Position numbers and translations under genes: made by a program. 64,000 nt of DNA from Photobacterium iliopiscarium. Its GTDB lineage: Bacteria; Pseudomonadota; Gammaproteobacteria; Enterobacterales; Vibrionaceae. The stretch is from NCBI RefSeq assembly GCF_003026395.1, contig NZ_PYOO01000002.1, positions 434,001 to 498,000 on the forward strand, read 5' to 3'. The notes below the pieces were generated by a model that saw only the letters and a program-made list of their open reading frames with translations, was not told where the DNA came from and did no database searches. Of the stretch, positions 47,390 to 57,651 are shown piece after piece (position 1 is the first letter of the stretch; each line of letters begins with the position of its first letter).

Positions 47390-47965
47390 TTATTGCCATC
47401 CAGCTACATCTTTCATATCAGGTAACTTATGGGCAATCCCTTTATGGCAATCAACACAGGTTTTATCACCCGATGCTAATGCGGTTGAGTGCTGTTTTGC
47501 ACTACGAGGGGCTTGCTCAGAAAAATCCATATAGTTGAACTGATGACAATTACGACATTCTCGAGAGTCATTATTTTTCATACGTTGCCATTCTCGTTCC
47601 GCAAGATGACCACGACGAGCATTGAATTTTTCAGGCGTATCAATCGTACCCATCATATGCGCGACGATTTCTTTTGATGCCTGTACTTTACGGACAATTT
47701 TATCAGTCCAATTATGAGGTACGTGACAATCTGAACAAATAGCTCTTACACCAGAACGATTTGAAAAGTGAATCGTTTCTTGAATTTCTTTAACGATTGG
47801 CGCATGGCACCCAGCACAAAATTCTTCTGAGTTAGTCTTTTCCATCACGGTATTAAACCCGCCCCAGAATAATAACCCACCCATAAACCCCATAAAAAGC
47901 ACTAATCCAACTGCTACTTTACTGGGTGTTTTTAGCCGTAACCAAAATGTTTTTAACCACTTCAT
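47390..47965 (-). CDS. napC: Tetraheme c-type cytochrome NapC
   Basis: NapC moves electrons from quinol to the periplasmic NapAB. The 191-residue protein has one N-terminal membrane anchor (VAVGLVLFMGFMGGLLFWGG) and four heme sites: CAGCH, CSDCH, CRNCH and CVDCH. This matches the NapC/NirT family. It follows napB by 29 nt. Confidence 0.95.
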   Translation of the reverse strand: MKWLKTFWLRLKTPSKVAVGLVLFMGFMGGLLFWGGFNTVMEKTNSEEFCAGCHAPIVKEIQETIHFSNRSGVRAICSDCHVPHNWTDKIVRKVQASKEIVAHMMGTIDTPEKFNARRGHLAEREWQRMKNNDSRECRNCHQFNYMDFSEQAPRSAKQHSTALASGDKTCVDCHKGIAHKLPDMKDVAGWQ

Positions 47966-47994
47966 AGATAAACCCTTTTACTACTCAGTCACGA

Positions 47995-48522
47995 TTAACG
48001 TAATGCGCTTACACGTTTAAAATCATTCTCAACTAATGGCTTAGCGTCGGCTTGAGGCACATGGCACTGCAAACAAAAATAACGGCTTGACGATACATCA
48101 GACAACACTTGACCTTGTTGTGGTGACACGTAATGGGTCACACTGATCTTAGTTGCACCCATCTCTTTGGCATTTTTCCAGCTATGACACGCAAGACATT
48201 TATTGGCGTTAAGTGACACTTCATAATGGCGAATGCTATGTGGAATTAATGGTGGTTGGTAAACATAATCACTATCAATTACCCCTTGATCTTTTGGGTA
48301 ATGCTTCATTAAATCAGCTGGGCGTGTCGCTTCTATCTCAGCAAGACCACGTAATGACTCAAGCCCACCAATACCACCGGGATTGTCTAATTTAGCCGCA
48401 GCAGCAATATTTGCTGTTGTCGTAGCTGCTTCTGCGGTTACTGCTGCATTGTTATCGTCACTATGTGCAATACCACTAAGCATTAGACCTGCAACTAATG
48501 CTGCAAAAAATAATCGTTTCAT
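47995..48522 (-). CDS. napB: Diheme cytochrome subunit NapB
   Basis: NapB is the periplasmic electron-transfer subunit of nitrate reductase. From the ATG at 48522 (site CGGAGAA) the 175-residue protein has a signal peptide (MKRLFFAALVAGLMLSGIAH, cut after HS) and two heme sites, CLACH and CLQCH. The N-terminal part after the signal is Ala/Thr-rich and long. Family motifs include YVYQPPLIPHSIRHYEVSLN. Confidence 0.94.
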   Translation of the reverse strand: MKRLFFAALVAGLMLSGIAHSDDNNAAVTAEAATTTANIAAAAKLDNPGGIGGLESLRGLAEIEATRPADLMKHYPKDQGVIDSDYVYQPPLIPHSIRHYEVSLNANKCLACHSWKNAKEMGATKISVTHYVSPQQGQVLSDVSSSRYFCLQCHVPQADAKPLVENDFKRVSALR

Positions 48523-48590
48523 GCTGTTCTCCGTCTCTAGGCATATTCTAGTCACAGTGAACGACCACTGCCGTTCACTGAATTAATGGA

Positions 48591-51077
48591 TTAGATCTTG
48601 GTGATATTAATAGGACATTTTTTAAAATCTGTCTGTTTCGACAATGGATCCGTCGCATCCAAGATCAACTTATTAACTAAAATATTAGCATCGAAAAACG
48701 GTACAAAAACGAGTCCAACAGGAGGACGATTACGACCACGGGTTTCTACTCGACAACGTACTTCACCACGACGAGAAGCTAATAACACTTCATCACCACG
48801 ACGAAGATTTCGTTTTTTTGCATCTTCTGGATTGATATAACACCACGCATCAGGCACTGCTTTATATAATTCAGGTACACGACGCGTCATGGTACCGGTG
48901 TGCCAATGTTCAAGCACTCGTCCGGTACATAACCACATATCATAATCTTGGTCAGGCACTTCCGGTGGCGCTTCATATGGCGCTGAAATGATTAATGCTT
49001 TGCCATCCGGTTTACCATAAAAGTCCCAGCCTGTGCCTTTTTTAGCATAGGGATCAGTGCCTTCTTTAAAACGCCACTGGGTTTCTTTGCCATCAACCAC
49101 AGGCCAACGTAAACCACGGACCTTATGGTAAGTATCATAAGGTGCTAAATCATGCCCATGACCACGACCAAAACTGGCATACTCTTCAAATAGCCCTTTT
49201 TGAACGTAATAACCTTGTGCTTGCGCATCATCGTTTAATGGCTGCGCTTCGGTTAACGGAAACTTATCAACATGACCGTTAATGAATAAAATATCGTACA
49301 TTGTTTTACCACGGTACTGAGGCATCTTATTAAGTAATGCTTCATCCCACACTTCTTCAACTTTAAAGCGCTTAGAAAACTCCATGATCTGCCATAGATC
49401 AGATTTAGCTTCACCCGGCGCTTTAACTTGTTGATACCAAGCTTGAGTACGACGCTCGGCATTACCATAAGCACCTTCTTTTTCAACCCACATTGCAGTC
49501 GGTAAAATCAAATCAGACGCTTGGGCAGTAACCGTTGGGTAAGGGTCAGAACAGACGATAAAGTTATCGGGATGACGATAGCCAGGTAAACGCTCTTGAT
49601 TAATATTAGGACCCGCTTGCATATTGTTATTACACATTACCCAATAAGCATTTAGTTTTCCGTCATTCAGCATTCGATCTTGCTGCACAGCGTGATAACC
49701 CGGTTTCGGTGGAATAGTACCTTCTGGTAGCTTCCAAATATTTTCAGCAATAGCACGGTGCTTAGGGTTAGTCACAACTAAATCAGCAGGTAAACGGTGA
49801 GCAAATGTACCCACCTCACGGGCAGTACCACACGCAGACGGCTGACCTGTTAATGAAAACGGACTATTACCCGGTGTTGAAATTTTACCCGTTAATAAAT
49901 GCAAGTTATAAACTAAACTTTGCATCCACACACCACGGGTATGTTGGTTCATTCCCATGGTCCACAGTGACGTTACTTTAAGGTTAGGATCGGCATAGTA
50001 TTTAGCTAACTCAACTAATTTCTCAGGTTCGACCCCTGACATTTGTGACGCTTTTTCAAGGGTATACTCCGCGACTGATGCTTTGTATTCCTCAAATGTC
50101 ATTGGGAATAATTCGCCAGAGTTAGGGTTTGCCGCTTGCTTTTGCAATGGATTATCATCACGTAAACCGTAACCAATATCCGTTTGAGCACGCTTAAAGT
50201 GGGTATGTTTATTAACAAAATCCCAATTAACCGCGTCATTTTCAATAATGTAATGCGCAATATAATTCGCGATAGCTAAATCAGTTTGCGGGTGGAAAAT
50301 CATGCCGTTATCAGCTAATTCAAACGAGCGGTGCTCATAGGTCGATAACACATTCACTTTGACATGAGGGTGACTCAAACGACGATCAGTCAGTCGTGTC
50401 CACAATACAGGGTGCATTTCAGCCATGTTTGAACCCCAAAGCACAAACACATCCGCATGTTCAAAATCATCGTAACATCCCATGGGTTCATCAATACCAA
50501 AGGTACGAATAAAACCCACCACCGCTGATGCCATACAGTGACGCGCATTAGGATCAATATTGTTTGAACGGAAACCGGCCTTCATCATTTTAGAAGCAGC
50601 ATAACCTTCCATAACGGTCCATTGACCAGAACCAAACATACCCACACCCGATGGGCCTTGCTTCTTCAATGCTGCTTTCCACTTTTCAGCCATCACATCA
50701 AAGGCGTGATCCCATGACACTGGGGTAAATTCACCTTCTTTATGATATTCGCCATCTTTCATGCGTAATAATGGCGTTTGTAAACGATCTTTACCGTACA
50801 TTATTTTCGATAAAAAATAGCCTTTAATACAATTAAGACCTTTATTTACGGGTGCTTTTGGATCACCTTGCGTTGCAACCACCCGTCCATTTTTAGTCCC
50901 GACTAACACTGAACAACCCGTACCACAAAAACGACAAGGCGCTTTATCCCATTTAATTTCAGTTTCATCAGAACTCACAATTAAATTCGTCGCTGATGCT
51001 GGTAACGAAATACCCGCTACCGCAGCCGCTGATGCTGCTGCATTTGCTTTCACAAATGCTCGTCTTGTCATTTTCAT
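48591..51077 (-). CDS. napA: Periplasmic nitrate reductase catalytic subunit NapA
   Basis: NapA reduces nitrate to nitrite at a molybdenum bis-MGD site. The 828-residue protein has a twin-arginine signal ([20 protein letters not shown]), a [4Fe-4S] site [13 protein letters not shown] and [17 protein letters not shown] sequence near residue 70, and the Mo-ligand Cys in [11 protein letters not shown]. The C-terminal domain has [11 protein letters not shown] and [20 protein letters not shown]. Its ATG overlaps the napD stop. Confidence 0.97.
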   Translation of the reverse strand: MKMTRRAFVKANAAASAAAVAGISLPASATNLIVSSDETEIKWDKAPCRFCGTGCSVLVGTKNGRVVATQGDPKAPVNKGLNCIKGYFLSKIMYGKDRLQTPLLRMKDGEYHKEGEFTPVSWDHAFDVMAEKWKAALKKQGPSGVGMFGSGQWTVMEGYAASKMMKAGFRSNNIDPNARHCMASAVVGFIRTFGIDEPMGCYDDFEHADVFVLWGSNMAEMHPVLWTRLTDRRLSHPHVKVNVLSTYEHRSFELADNGMIFHPQTDLAIANYIAHYIIENDAVNWDFVNKHTHFKRAQTDIGYGLRDDNPLQKQAANPNSGELFPMTFEEYKASVAEYTLEKASQMSGVEPEKLVELAKYYADPNLKVTSLWTMGMNQHTRGVWMQSLVYNLHLLTGKISTPGNSPFSLTGQPSACGTAREVGTFAHRLPADLVVTNPKHRAIAENIWKLPEGTIPPKPGYHAVQQDRMLNDGKLNAYWVMCNNNMQAGPNINQERLPGYRHPDNFIVCSDPYPTVTAQASDLILPTAMWVEKEGAYGNAERRTQAWYQQVKAPGEAKSDLWQIMEFSKRFKVEEVWDEALLNKMPQYRGKTMYDILFINGHVDKFPLTEAQPLNDDAQAQGYYVQKGLFEEYASFGRGHGHDLAPYDTYHKVRGLRWPVVDGKETQWRFKEGTDPYAKKGTGWDFYGKPDGKALIISAPYEAPPEVPDQDYDMWLCTGRVLEHWHTGTMTRRVPELYKAVPDAWCYINPEDAKKRNLRRGDEVLLASRRGEVRCRVETRGRNRPPVGLVFVPFFDANILVNKLILDATDPLSKQTDFKKCPINITKI

Positions 51078-51346
51078 AGCTTACCCTCAGCTTGTAGCTC
51101 GTAATTCTCAATATGGTGATAGACCAAAAAAGTGATCAATACATGGTCTAAATTATTAATTTTATCAATTGCATCAGTTACGTAGCCTTGGTTCTCTGTC
51201 TCAAGTACTACGATAATTTTACCTTCTTCACTTGTCGCAGGAATTTCAGTATTCGGTATTGCTAAAATTTGTTGGCTAATCGTTGCCAAATATTGTGGCT
51301 TAACGTGAACGATAAGGCTTGAGGTATGCACTTCATGTAATGTCAT
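51074..51346 (-). CDS. napD: NapA maturation chaperone NapD
   Basis: NapD binds the twin-arginine signal of NapA before export. The 90-residue protein has the small ferredoxin-like NapD fold signature: [40 protein letters not shown]. Its stop overlaps the napA start by four bases (ATGA), so translation is coupled. It follows napF by 25 nt. Confidence 0.93.
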   Translation of the reverse strand: MTLHEVHTSSLIVHVKPQYLATISQQILAIPNTEIPATSEEGKIIVVLETENQGYVTDAIDKINNLDHVLITFLVYHHIENYELQAEGKL

Positions 51347-51371
51347 GTTTACTCTCTAATAATTTTTAAAT

Positions 51372-51854
51372 TTAAGGCGTTATCATTTCAATCGCAGCCA
51401 CAGGACAGCCGCTTATACACGCACCACATCCACTGCAATCAGCCTTGTTGATAACAGGCTGAGCAACCTTCGCCACTTGTAAAGAAAAGGTAATTGCTTG
51501 TGTTTCACATTGATCACCACAACTACGACATTCAATATTATTTAATGCGATACAAGATGAATTAATTGTCGCAGTTTGAGTCCATGGTTGTTGTTGCTGT
51601 GGTTCAAATAAAGGTTCAGGACAGACATCTGCACATTGATAACAAAAGCTACATTCACCCTCGCCATGATGAAAATCCACCACCGGAAAGCCACCATCAC
51701 CTTTTACAATCACTTTTGTTTGACAAGCATTAACACAAGCATTACAACGCAGACAATGATCAGTAAACGTGTTTTCGTCCTTTATCCAAGGCAAACGTTG
51801 TTGCTGGGACGGCTGTTTACGAGTAAATAATCCTCGGCGGGAATGATTAATCAC
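51372..51854 (-). CDS. napF: Ferredoxin-type protein NapF
   Basis: NapF is a cytoplasmic iron-sulfur protein that helps NapA maturation. The 160-residue protein carries four Cys groups: CLRCNACVNACQ, CSFCYQCADVCPE, CRSCGDQCE and CSGCGACISGCP. These fit multiple [4Fe-4S] clusters. It is the first nap gene, with FNR and NarP sites upstream. No napG or napH is present, so electrons should enter through NapC. Confidence 0.93.
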   Translation of the reverse strand: MINHSRRGLFTRKQPSQQQRLPWIKDENTFTDHCLRCNACVNACQTKVIVKGDGGFPVVDFHHGEGECSFCYQCADVCPEPLFEPQQQQPWTQTATINSSCIALNNIECRSCGDQCETQAITFSLQVAKVAQPVINKADCSGCGACISGCPVAAIEMITP

Positions 51855-51970
51855 AGCCCTCTCCTTTTATAATTAAACATTAAATAATGGCAAATCATTC
51901 TCTTTGTTGCCATTCACTTTCTATTAATGTTCTTTTACGTTATTTTTAAATATCGTCATAACTGCGAACA

Positions 51971-51986
51971 TACCCCCTTAGAGGTA
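51971..51986. promoter_or_regulatory. NarP 7-2-7 binding site
   Basis: TACCCCC, two bases, AGAGGTA. The two heptamers form the inverted repeat recognised by NarP/NarL. The narP gene lies in the same region. Confidence 0.75.
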
Positions 51987-52000
51987 ATTGCCCCTATACT

Positions 52001-52014
52001 TTGATCTTGATCAA
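52001..52014. promoter_or_regulatory. FNR box
   Basis: TTGAT-CTTG-ATCAA matches the FNR consensus TTGAT-N4-ATCAA exactly. It points to anaerobic activation of napF and possibly narQ. Confidence 0.85.
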
Positions 52015-52162
52015 TAAAACATAGTGGATAACATCTAATATTTGCAAATTTATCGTGATATCAATTATTAAAAAATAAGTAGGCTAAATATAACGACAAG
52101 AAATAATTACTACCTCCCCATTCCATTAACAATAATTCATATCTATAGGTCGTCGACAATCC

Positions 52163-53875
52163 ATGCAGCAACAAAAAGTGAATTCTGTTACCACCACCAT
52201 TGGTCGTTCAATGGTTGCTATTCTATTTTTGGTCTCAACCACGATCAGTTTAGCGTTGTGCATATTAGTCTCGAGTCTAAATGATGCCGCAGCCATCAAT
52301 ACCGCAGGCTCTTTAAGAATGCAGAGCTATCGATTAGCCTTTGATATCGAAACCCAATCACCATTACTTAACACCCATACGATGGAGTTTGATCAATCAC
52401 TGACCTCGCCAACCATGCAGGAATTACATCGTTGGTATACCCCTCAAACAATACAACACCATTACACTGAATTACTCTTAACATGGCAGGCGGTACGTTC
52501 AGAATTAGATCAAAGAGATAAAGATAGCTATTTAATTCAAGTCGCCCCTTTTGTTGAGCGTATTGATCAATTTGTGTTTGAATTACAACAATCATCTGAA
52601 AATAAATTGCACCTTTTGGCGTTTATTAGTGCGGTTGGTTTATTACTTATTTTAATGGTGGTGTTATTTACAATTCAATTTACACAGCGCCAAATAGTTG
52701 TGCCGCTCAATCAATTAATGGCAGGATGTAAGCGAATTAAACAGCACCAATTTTCATTAACCATTAATAATAATAGTAATAATGAATTAGGTATTCTTGC
52801 GCGTACGTTTACTCAAATGGCCGCAGATTTAAATAATTTTTATGGGGCTTTAGAACAAAGTGTCAATGAAAAAACCCATCGCCTTCGCCATGCTAATAAA
52901 TCGCTTAAAGTGTTATATAACTGTTCACAACAGTTATCTGTTAGCCGCTTAACCCACCAGCATTTTCAGCATATGTTGGAAACTTTAATTGCGATTGATG
53001 GGTTAACCGCTGCAAAATTGATCATTGAAGAATCAAACGGCACCACCACAAAAATCACAGTTGGTGAATACCAATCAACAACTTGGCACCAACAACCCTT
53101 ATTAATTGATGATGAAATAATGGGCCAACTATGGTGGCAATATCAATTACCTTGTCCAGATCTCGCCTTAATTGAAAATATTGCCAATATTTTAAGTCGT
53201 GGTATTTATTACAACCGAACGCAAAAACAAACTGAACAATTATTATTAATGGAAGAGCGTGCGACAATTGCTCGTGAGCTGCATGACTCATTAGCACAGT
53301 CATTGTCGTATCTTAAAATTCAATTAACGATATTAAAACGGCAACTCAATACCAATACCAATACCAATACCAATACCAATGATAATCAGCAACAAACAGT
53401 ACAAGTCATTGATGAAGAACTCTCTAATGCTTATACCCAATTACGCGAGTTATTGAGTACCTTTAGATTAACCATTAAAGAGGCTAATTTTAGTGAGGCA
53501 CTCAATCAATTATTGACGTCATTACAAGATCAAACCTCAGCGCAATTTCAGGTTGATAACCAATTACCCTCAATGGCATTAATTGCCCATAATCAAGTCC
53601 ATTTATTACAAATTATTCGTGAAGCCGTATTAAATGCCATCAAGCATGCCGATGCCAATCAAATCAAAATTTCATGTCATCAACAACACGGCATTATTAA
53701 TGTTGAAATTGCTGATGATGGGGTTGGGTTTGATCCCTCAAACTCAAAACTTAATCACTATGGCTTAAACATCATGCAAGAGCGTGCTTCTCGCTTAAAA
53801 GGAGAATTAACCCTTCATTCTCAAATCGGCGTTGGCAGTCACGTTAAATTACAGTTCGCATTATCAGAAGGATAA
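52163..53875 (+). CDS. narQ: Nitrate/nitrite sensor histidine kinase NarQ
   Basis: A 570-residue membrane sensor kinase. The first membrane segment is about 15-37, then a periplasmic part with the nitrate-binding P-box-like NTAGSLRMQSYRLAF, a second segment at about 148-170, a HAMP region, and a HisKA_3-type dimerisation domain with the phospho-His in ARELHDSLAQSLSYLK. The ATPase domain is at about 460-565. A tandem Asn-Thr tract interrupts the helix after the His site. It precedes narP by four bases. Confidence 0.92.
   Translation: MQQQKVNSVTTTIGRSMVAILFLVSTTISLALCILVSSLNDAAAINTAGSLRMQSYRLAFDIETQSPLLNTHTMEFDQSLTSPTMQELHRWYTPQTIQHHYTELLLTWQAVRSELDQRDKDSYLIQVAPFVERIDQFVFELQQSSENKLHLLAFISAVGLLLILMVVLFTIQFTQRQIVVPLNQLMAGCKRIKQHQFSLTINNNSNNELGILARTFTQMAADLNNFYGALEQSVNEKTHRLRHANKSLKVLYNCSQQLSVSRLTHQHFQHMLETLIAIDGLTAAKLIIEESNGTTTKITVGEYQSTTWHQQPLLIDDEIMGQLWWQYQLPCPDLALIENIANILSRGIYYNRTQKQTEQLLLMEERATIARELHDSLAQSLSYLKIQLTILKRQLNTNTNTNTNTNDNQQQTVQVIDEELSNAYTQLRELLSTFRLTIKEANFSEALNQLLTSLQDQTSAQFQVDNQLPSMALIAHNQVHLLQIIREAVLNAIKHADANQIKISCHQQHGIINVEIADDGVGFDPSNSKLNHYGLNIMQERASRLKGELTLHSQIGVGSHVKLQFALSEG
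53348..53377. repeat. 6-bp tandem repeat inside narQ
   Basis: Five copies of AATACC encode an Asn-Thr tract (then AATGATAAT). It lies in the dimerisation/phosphotransfer domain, between LKRQL and the QQQTVQVIDEEL helix. Copy changes would stay in frame. Confidence 0.9.
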
Positions 53876-53879
53876 AAAG

Positions 53880-54506
53880 ATGACACCTTGGAAAGTAATG
53901 ATCGTTGATGATCATCCATTAATGCGCAGAGGTATTGGTCAACTATTGAGTTTTGATAGCGCTTTTGATGTTATTAGTGAAGCAAGTAATGGCAATGAAG
54001 CCATTGCCCTTGCTCATAAACTGCCCGTAGATCTGATTTTGTTAGATCTCAACATGAAAGGAATTTCAGGTTTAGATACCCTGATTACATTACGCAATGA
54101 AGGTATAGATGCCTGTATTGTGATCCTTACCGTGTCTGATAATCATGCTGATATCAAAACGCTTATCGACGCAGGGGCTGATGGCTATTTACTCAAAGAT
54201 ACCGAGCCTGATGAATTAGTCGCTTTACTCAAAACGGCACTAACGGGGGGTAAAGCATACAGTGAAGTTGTAACCGCATTTCTGAATAACAATGGCACTG
54301 AAAACTCGCTATTCTCAAGCTTAACAGAACGAGAAAAACAGATATTACAAGAAGTCGCAAAAGGCTATAGCAATAAAACCATTGCCGATTTACTGTTTAT
54401 TTCAGAAGCAACCGTAAAAGTACATATGAAAAGTTTATTACGTAAACTGCAAGTCAAATCACGTACAGCTGCCACGGTACTTTATCTACAAACATTAGGT
54501 TATTAA
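53880..54506 (+). CDS. narP: Nitrate/nitrite response regulator NarP
   Basis: A 208-residue two-domain regulator. The receiver has the acidic pair in VMIVDDHPLMRRG and the phosphoacceptor in LILLDLNMKGISG. The C-terminal LuxR-type HTH reads LTEREKQILQEVAKGYSNKT and then SEATVKVHMKSLLRKL. The start at 53880 has AAGGA upstream and follows the narQ stop by four bases; a longer overlapping frame is unlikely. NarP binds the site upstream of napF. Confidence 0.93.
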   Translation: MTPWKVMIVDDHPLMRRGIGQLLSFDSAFDVISEASNGNEAIALAHKLPVDLILLDLNMKGISGLDTLITLRNEGIDACIVILTVSDNHADIKTLIDAGADGYLLKDTEPDELVALLKTALTGGKAYSEVVTAFLNNNGTENSLFSSLTEREKQILQEVAKGYSNKTIADLLFISEATVKVHMKSLLRKLQVKSRTAATVLYLQTLGY

Positions 54507-54517
54507 TACAATAAAAA

Positions 54518-54542
54518 ACCGCAGTGATAAACGCACTGCGGT
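54518..54542. terminator. Bidirectional terminator after narP
   Basis: A 9-bp stem ACCGCAGTG/CACTGCGGT with a 7-base loop, flanked by A-run and T-rich sequence. It separates narP from the convergent HTH gene. Confidence 0.8.
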
Positions 54543-54567
54543 ATTTAATCATTATGATAGTGATAGC

Positions 54568-54849
54568 CTACAACGCTAAAGATGTAATTAAATCCTGTTC
54601 ACGCGATTCAACCCATTGCAGATCAAACGGTCCCCAATCACTTAATTTATAATACCCATCATTATGACGTCGCCCATCTTGAATAAAGGTCAATTCAATA
54701 CCTAGCCCAGGTAAGGCTTTTAATACATCTTGAATTGTCCGTCGGGGCCAACCTGTTTGTTCTATTAAGCGAGGAACATTAGGACGTTCCGTATGCTCAA
54801 CAAGTAATGCCAAGTAAAGTCTACGAGCAAAAACTGGATTCAGTTCCAT
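54568..54849 (-). CDS. Small winged-helix protein
   Basis: From the ATG at 54849 (GGAGG five bases upstream) this has 93 residues. It carries a helix-turn-helix pattern PNVPRLIEQTGWPRRTIQDV, LKALPGLGIELTFIQDGRR, and ends with a Trp-rich segment. It is likely a small DNA-binding regulator. The target is unknown. The longer frame from 54861 adds four residues but lacks a ribosome site. Confidence 0.75.
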   Translation of the reverse strand: MELNPVFARRLYLALLVEHTERPNVPRLIEQTGWPRRTIQDVLKALPGLGIELTFIQDGRRHNDGYYKLSDWGPFDLQWVESREQDLITSLAL

Positions 54850-55085
54850 TGGTGCCTCCATAATATACTATGCCTATTATTGCCCGTTCTTAAACAAGGG
54901 TGTTGCGTTTGATCAACGAGACATTCGGTTTCATCATTATGAATACAAATAAAAGTGAACTTGCTTCCATTCTTATCACTATTGCACATTACCGTAAATA
55001 ACAATCAATAAAGTACAACAGTTGCGATAAGCTAATAATCTCGCTATAAAAGATAATCTACTTATTATAAAAAAGTCAGCCAAAT

Positions 55086-55439
55086 ATGAACACTATCGCT
55101 TACGGTATAAAAAACTGCGACACCATCAAAAAAATGAAGCAATGGTTTGCCACTGAAAATATCGCTTATCAATTTCATGACTACCGCACTGATGGGCTTG
55201 ATCTTGCACAACTTGAAACCTTTGAAGCGGCACTTGGCTGGGAAGCTATGGTTAATAAACGCGGCACAACTTTCCGTCAATTAACCGCAGAACAAAAAGC
55301 CGACCTTAATCGTGAAACCGCCCTGCAATTAATGTTAGAACAACCAGCAATGATTAAGCGCCCGTTATTACAACATAATAATCATTACTACTTAGGTTTT
55401 AAACCTGACCAATATAACGCTATTTTTCTTACTAAATAA
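55086..55439 (+). CDS. yffB: ArsC-family protein, YffB-like
   Basis: A 117-residue thioredoxin-fold protein of the ArsC/Spx type. The N-terminal Cys is in [12 protein letters not shown], and other marks are [10 protein letters not shown] and [11 protein letters not shown]. It lies 13 nt upstream of dapE, as in many gammaproteobacteria. It is called an ArsC-family reductase by family; its true substrate is not known. Confidence 0.9.
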   Translation: MNTIAYGIKNCDTIKKMKQWFATENIAYQFHDYRTDGLDLAQLETFEAALGWEAMVNKRGTTFRQLTAEQKADLNRETALQLMLEQPAMIKRPLLQHNNHYYLGFKPDQYNAIFLTK

Positions 55440-55452
55440 CAAGGATACAAGG

Positions 55453-56583
55453 ATGTCTGACAGTCCCGTTATTACACTAGCAAAAGATCTAATGTCTCGC
55501 CCTTCAATAACACCTGAAGATGCGGGTTGCCAAACTGTAATGATCAAACGATTACAGGCACTAGGATTTATTATAGAAACAATGGTGTTTGAAGATACTG
55601 TCAATTTATGGGCTCGTCGTGGTACTCAAGCACCATTGTTTGTGTTTGCAGGTCATACCGATGTTGTGCCTTCCGGTCCTGTCGACCAATGGCACACACC
55701 ACCTTTTGAACCCACCATTATTGATGGCTACTTACACGGACGTGGTGCTGCTGATATGAAAGGGTCGCTGGCCTGTATGGTTGTCGCAATTGAACGTTTT
55801 ATTGCACAAAATCCTAATCATAATGGTTCGATTGCACTGCTCATCACCTCTGATGAAGAAGGTCCATTTATTAATGGCACCACTCGTGTTATTGACACAC
55901 TTGAAGCCCGTAATGAAAAAATAGACATGTGTATTGTTGGTGAGCCATCAAGTACCCATGCCGTTGGTGACATTGTTAAAAATGGTCGACGTGGATCAAT
56001 TACTGGTGATCTGATCGTCAAGGGAATTCAAGGCCATGTTGCCTACCCACATTTGGCCAATAATCCGATTCATAAAGCCCTGCCCGCGTTAGCTGAATTA
56101 GCCACAACCCATTGGGATAACGGTAACGACTTCTTCCCGCCAACCAGCTTTCAAATTCCTAATATCACAGCCGGAACGGGGGCATCAAATGTCATACCGG
56201 GGCAATGTGAGGTGCAGTTTAATTTCCGTTTCAGCACAGAATTAACCGATATCGATATTAAACGTCGCGTCCATTCAATTCTTGACGCGCATGGCTTAGA
56301 CTACGATTTAAAGTGGACCTTAAGCGGCCATCCCTTCTTAACCGACAGTGGTACATTAGTTGATGCGGTTGTTGCTGCTATTACTGACATTAACCATACT
56401 CCACCACAATTGCTGACAACCGGCGGCACATCAGATGGGCGTTTTATTGCACGTACTGGTGCTCAGGTAGTGGAACTAGGACCGGTTAACGCAACCATCC
56501 ATAAAGTAAATGAATGCGTTAAAGTCACCGATCTTGAAAAACTGACTGATATGTATCAGCGGATTTTAAATAATATTTTATAA
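55453..56583 (+). CDS. dapE: Succinyl-diaminopimelate desuccinylase DapE
   Basis: DapE removes succinate in the lysine/diaminopimelate pathway, using zinc. The 376-residue M20 peptidase-like protein has the metal sites [24 protein letters not shown] and [11 protein letters not shown], and the dimer-domain motif [15 protein letters not shown]. It starts [20 protein letters not shown]. Confidence 0.96.
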   Translation: MSDSPVITLAKDLMSRPSITPEDAGCQTVMIKRLQALGFIIETMVFEDTVNLWARRGTQAPLFVFAGHTDVVPSGPVDQWHTPPFEPTIIDGYLHGRGAADMKGSLACMVVAIERFIAQNPNHNGSIALLITSDEEGPFINGTTRVIDTLEARNEKIDMCIVGEPSSTHAVGDIVKNGRRGSITGDLIVKGIQGHVAYPHLANNPIHKALPALAELATTHWDNGNDFFPPTSFQIPNITAGTGASNVIPGQCEVQFNFRFSTELTDIDIKRRVHSILDAHGLDYDLKWTLSGHPFLTDSGTLVDAVVAAITDINHTPPQLLTTGGTSDGRFIARTGAQVVELGPVNATIHKVNECVKVTDLEKLTDMYQRILNNIL

Positions 56584-56614
56584 TCACGCACAGCGCTTGT
56601 TCGTCATCATTAAT

Positions 56615-56641
56615 GCTGTTCAGATAACATTACTGAACAGC
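56615..56641. repeat. 9-bp inverted repeat after dapE
   Basis: GCTGTTCAG and CTGAACAGC are separated by 9 bases. No T-run follows, so it may be a weak hairpin or an operator for the downstream gene rather than a standard terminator. Confidence 0.5.
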
Positions 56642-56803
56642 TAATAATGCGATATTTGATAGATAATTATGCATTGTTATTATCATGAACCCATCGTAGC
56701 TAACGCCTATTCTTGATACTCTATGACAATGATTTGTGACTTATGATCAATCTCGCTCATGTGATGCAGTGGATTGATATAGACATTATAGTGCGAGGTG
56801 AAT

Positions 56804-57016
56804 ATGGAATGGTTTTTTAATCCTTGGGTTATCTGTGTGATTATTATTGCGGTGATCGCCAGTAATATTGCCGCGTTAAAGTACACCGCTTATATGCGAA
56901 CTGGACTCAAAAAAAGACAACCGCCACAATCACCACCCGATGATTCTCTAACATCTGCACGATCTGATCATAATGACTTACCCAAGAGCAATAACACTCA
57001 GGATAAAAATGACTGA
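56804..57016 (+). CDS. DUF2897 family membrane protein
   Basis: A 70-residue protein from the ATG at 56804 (GAGGTG site upstream), MEWFFNPWVICVIIIAVIAS then NIAALKYTAYM. It has one membrane helix and a charged C-terminal tail. The start and helix match DUF2897 proteins of Vibrio as I recall them. It overlaps the NUDIX gene and probably shares a transcript with it. Function unknown. Confidence 0.78.
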   Translation: MEWFFNPWVICVIIIAVIASNIAALKYTAYMRTGLKKRQPPQSPPDDSLTSARSDHNDLPKSNNTQDKND

Positions 57017-57551
57017 TATAAAAACATTAGACAGCCGCATTGTGTACCAAAATAAATGGATGACAGTACGCGAAGATAAAATTCAGCGTCAAAGTGGTGC
57101 TGAAGGTATTTATGGCGTAGTAGAAAAACCTGATTGTGCTGCTATTTTAGCGATTGATAATGGTCGTATTCACTTAGTACAACAGTTTCGCTATAGCATT
57201 CAACAACGGTGTTGGGAAATTCCACAAGGCGCGTGGGAAGCAAACCCGGATGCGGATCATCTTGATCTAGCAAAAGGTGAACTGCAAGAAGAAACAGGAT
57301 TAATTGCCGATAACATGGTTTATCTAGGTAGCCAATTTATTGCTTATGGTTTTTTAAATCAAACTTGCCATATTTATTTAGCGACCCAATTACACGCAAC
57401 GTCAGAGCAACATCGGGACCTAGAAGAAGAAGATCTCATCAGCCAATCTTTTTCTATTACTGAATTTGAAGCCATGATCATTAACGGTGAATTAAAAGAT
57501 AGCGTCACCATTGCCGCTTATGGATTAGCCAAGCTTAAACAGGCAATTTAA
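57009..57551 (+). CDS. NUDIX hydrolase
   Basis: A 180-residue NUDIX protein. The box reads GAWEANPDADHLDLAKGELQ, EETGL, with the Glu residues of the REUxEExGU motif present but Gly in the place of the usual Arg. IPQGAWEANPD and YGFLNQTCHIYLATQ fit the ADP-ribose/nucleoside-diphosphate-sugar branch, but the substrate is not clear. The start overlaps the DUF2897 stop. Confidence 0.85.
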   Translation: MTDIKTLDSRIVYQNKWMTVREDKIQRQSGAEGIYGVVEKPDCAAILAIDNGRIHLVQQFRYSIQQRCWEIPQGAWEANPDADHLDLAKGELQEETGLIADNMVYLGSQFIAYGFLNQTCHIYLATQLHATSEQHRDLEEEDLISQSFSITEFEAMIINGELKDSVTIAAYGLAKLKQAI

Positions 57552-57578
57552 ACCCTTAATCCGTTATTTTATCGAATA

Positions 57579-57612
57579 AAAAAGCTGCCATTTTATCGGC
57601 AGCTTTTTTTTG
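57579..57612. terminator. Bidirectional terminator between the NUDIX gene and proA
   Basis: A 12-bp stem AAAAAAGCTGCC/GGCAGCTTTTTT with an 8-base loop, with T-run on the plus side and A-run on the other. It can serve both convergent genes. Confidence 0.9.
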
Positions 57613-57651
57613 ATATTTATTTTCGTCTAATATTAATCAGTGTGGCTTTTA

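Larger units (their letters stand above)
51855..52162. promoter_or_regulatory. napF-narQ control region with NarP and FNR sites
   Basis: This 308-nt region lies between divergent napF and narQ. TACCCCC-TT-AGAGGTA (51971-51986) matches the 7-2-7 inverted NarL/NarP site. TTGATCTTGATCAA (52001-52014) is a perfect FNR box. Seen from napF, the FNR site lies upstream and the NarP site downstream, the order known for the E. coli napF promoter, though centres are about 29 bp apart here. No gene is seen. Confidence 0.8.
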
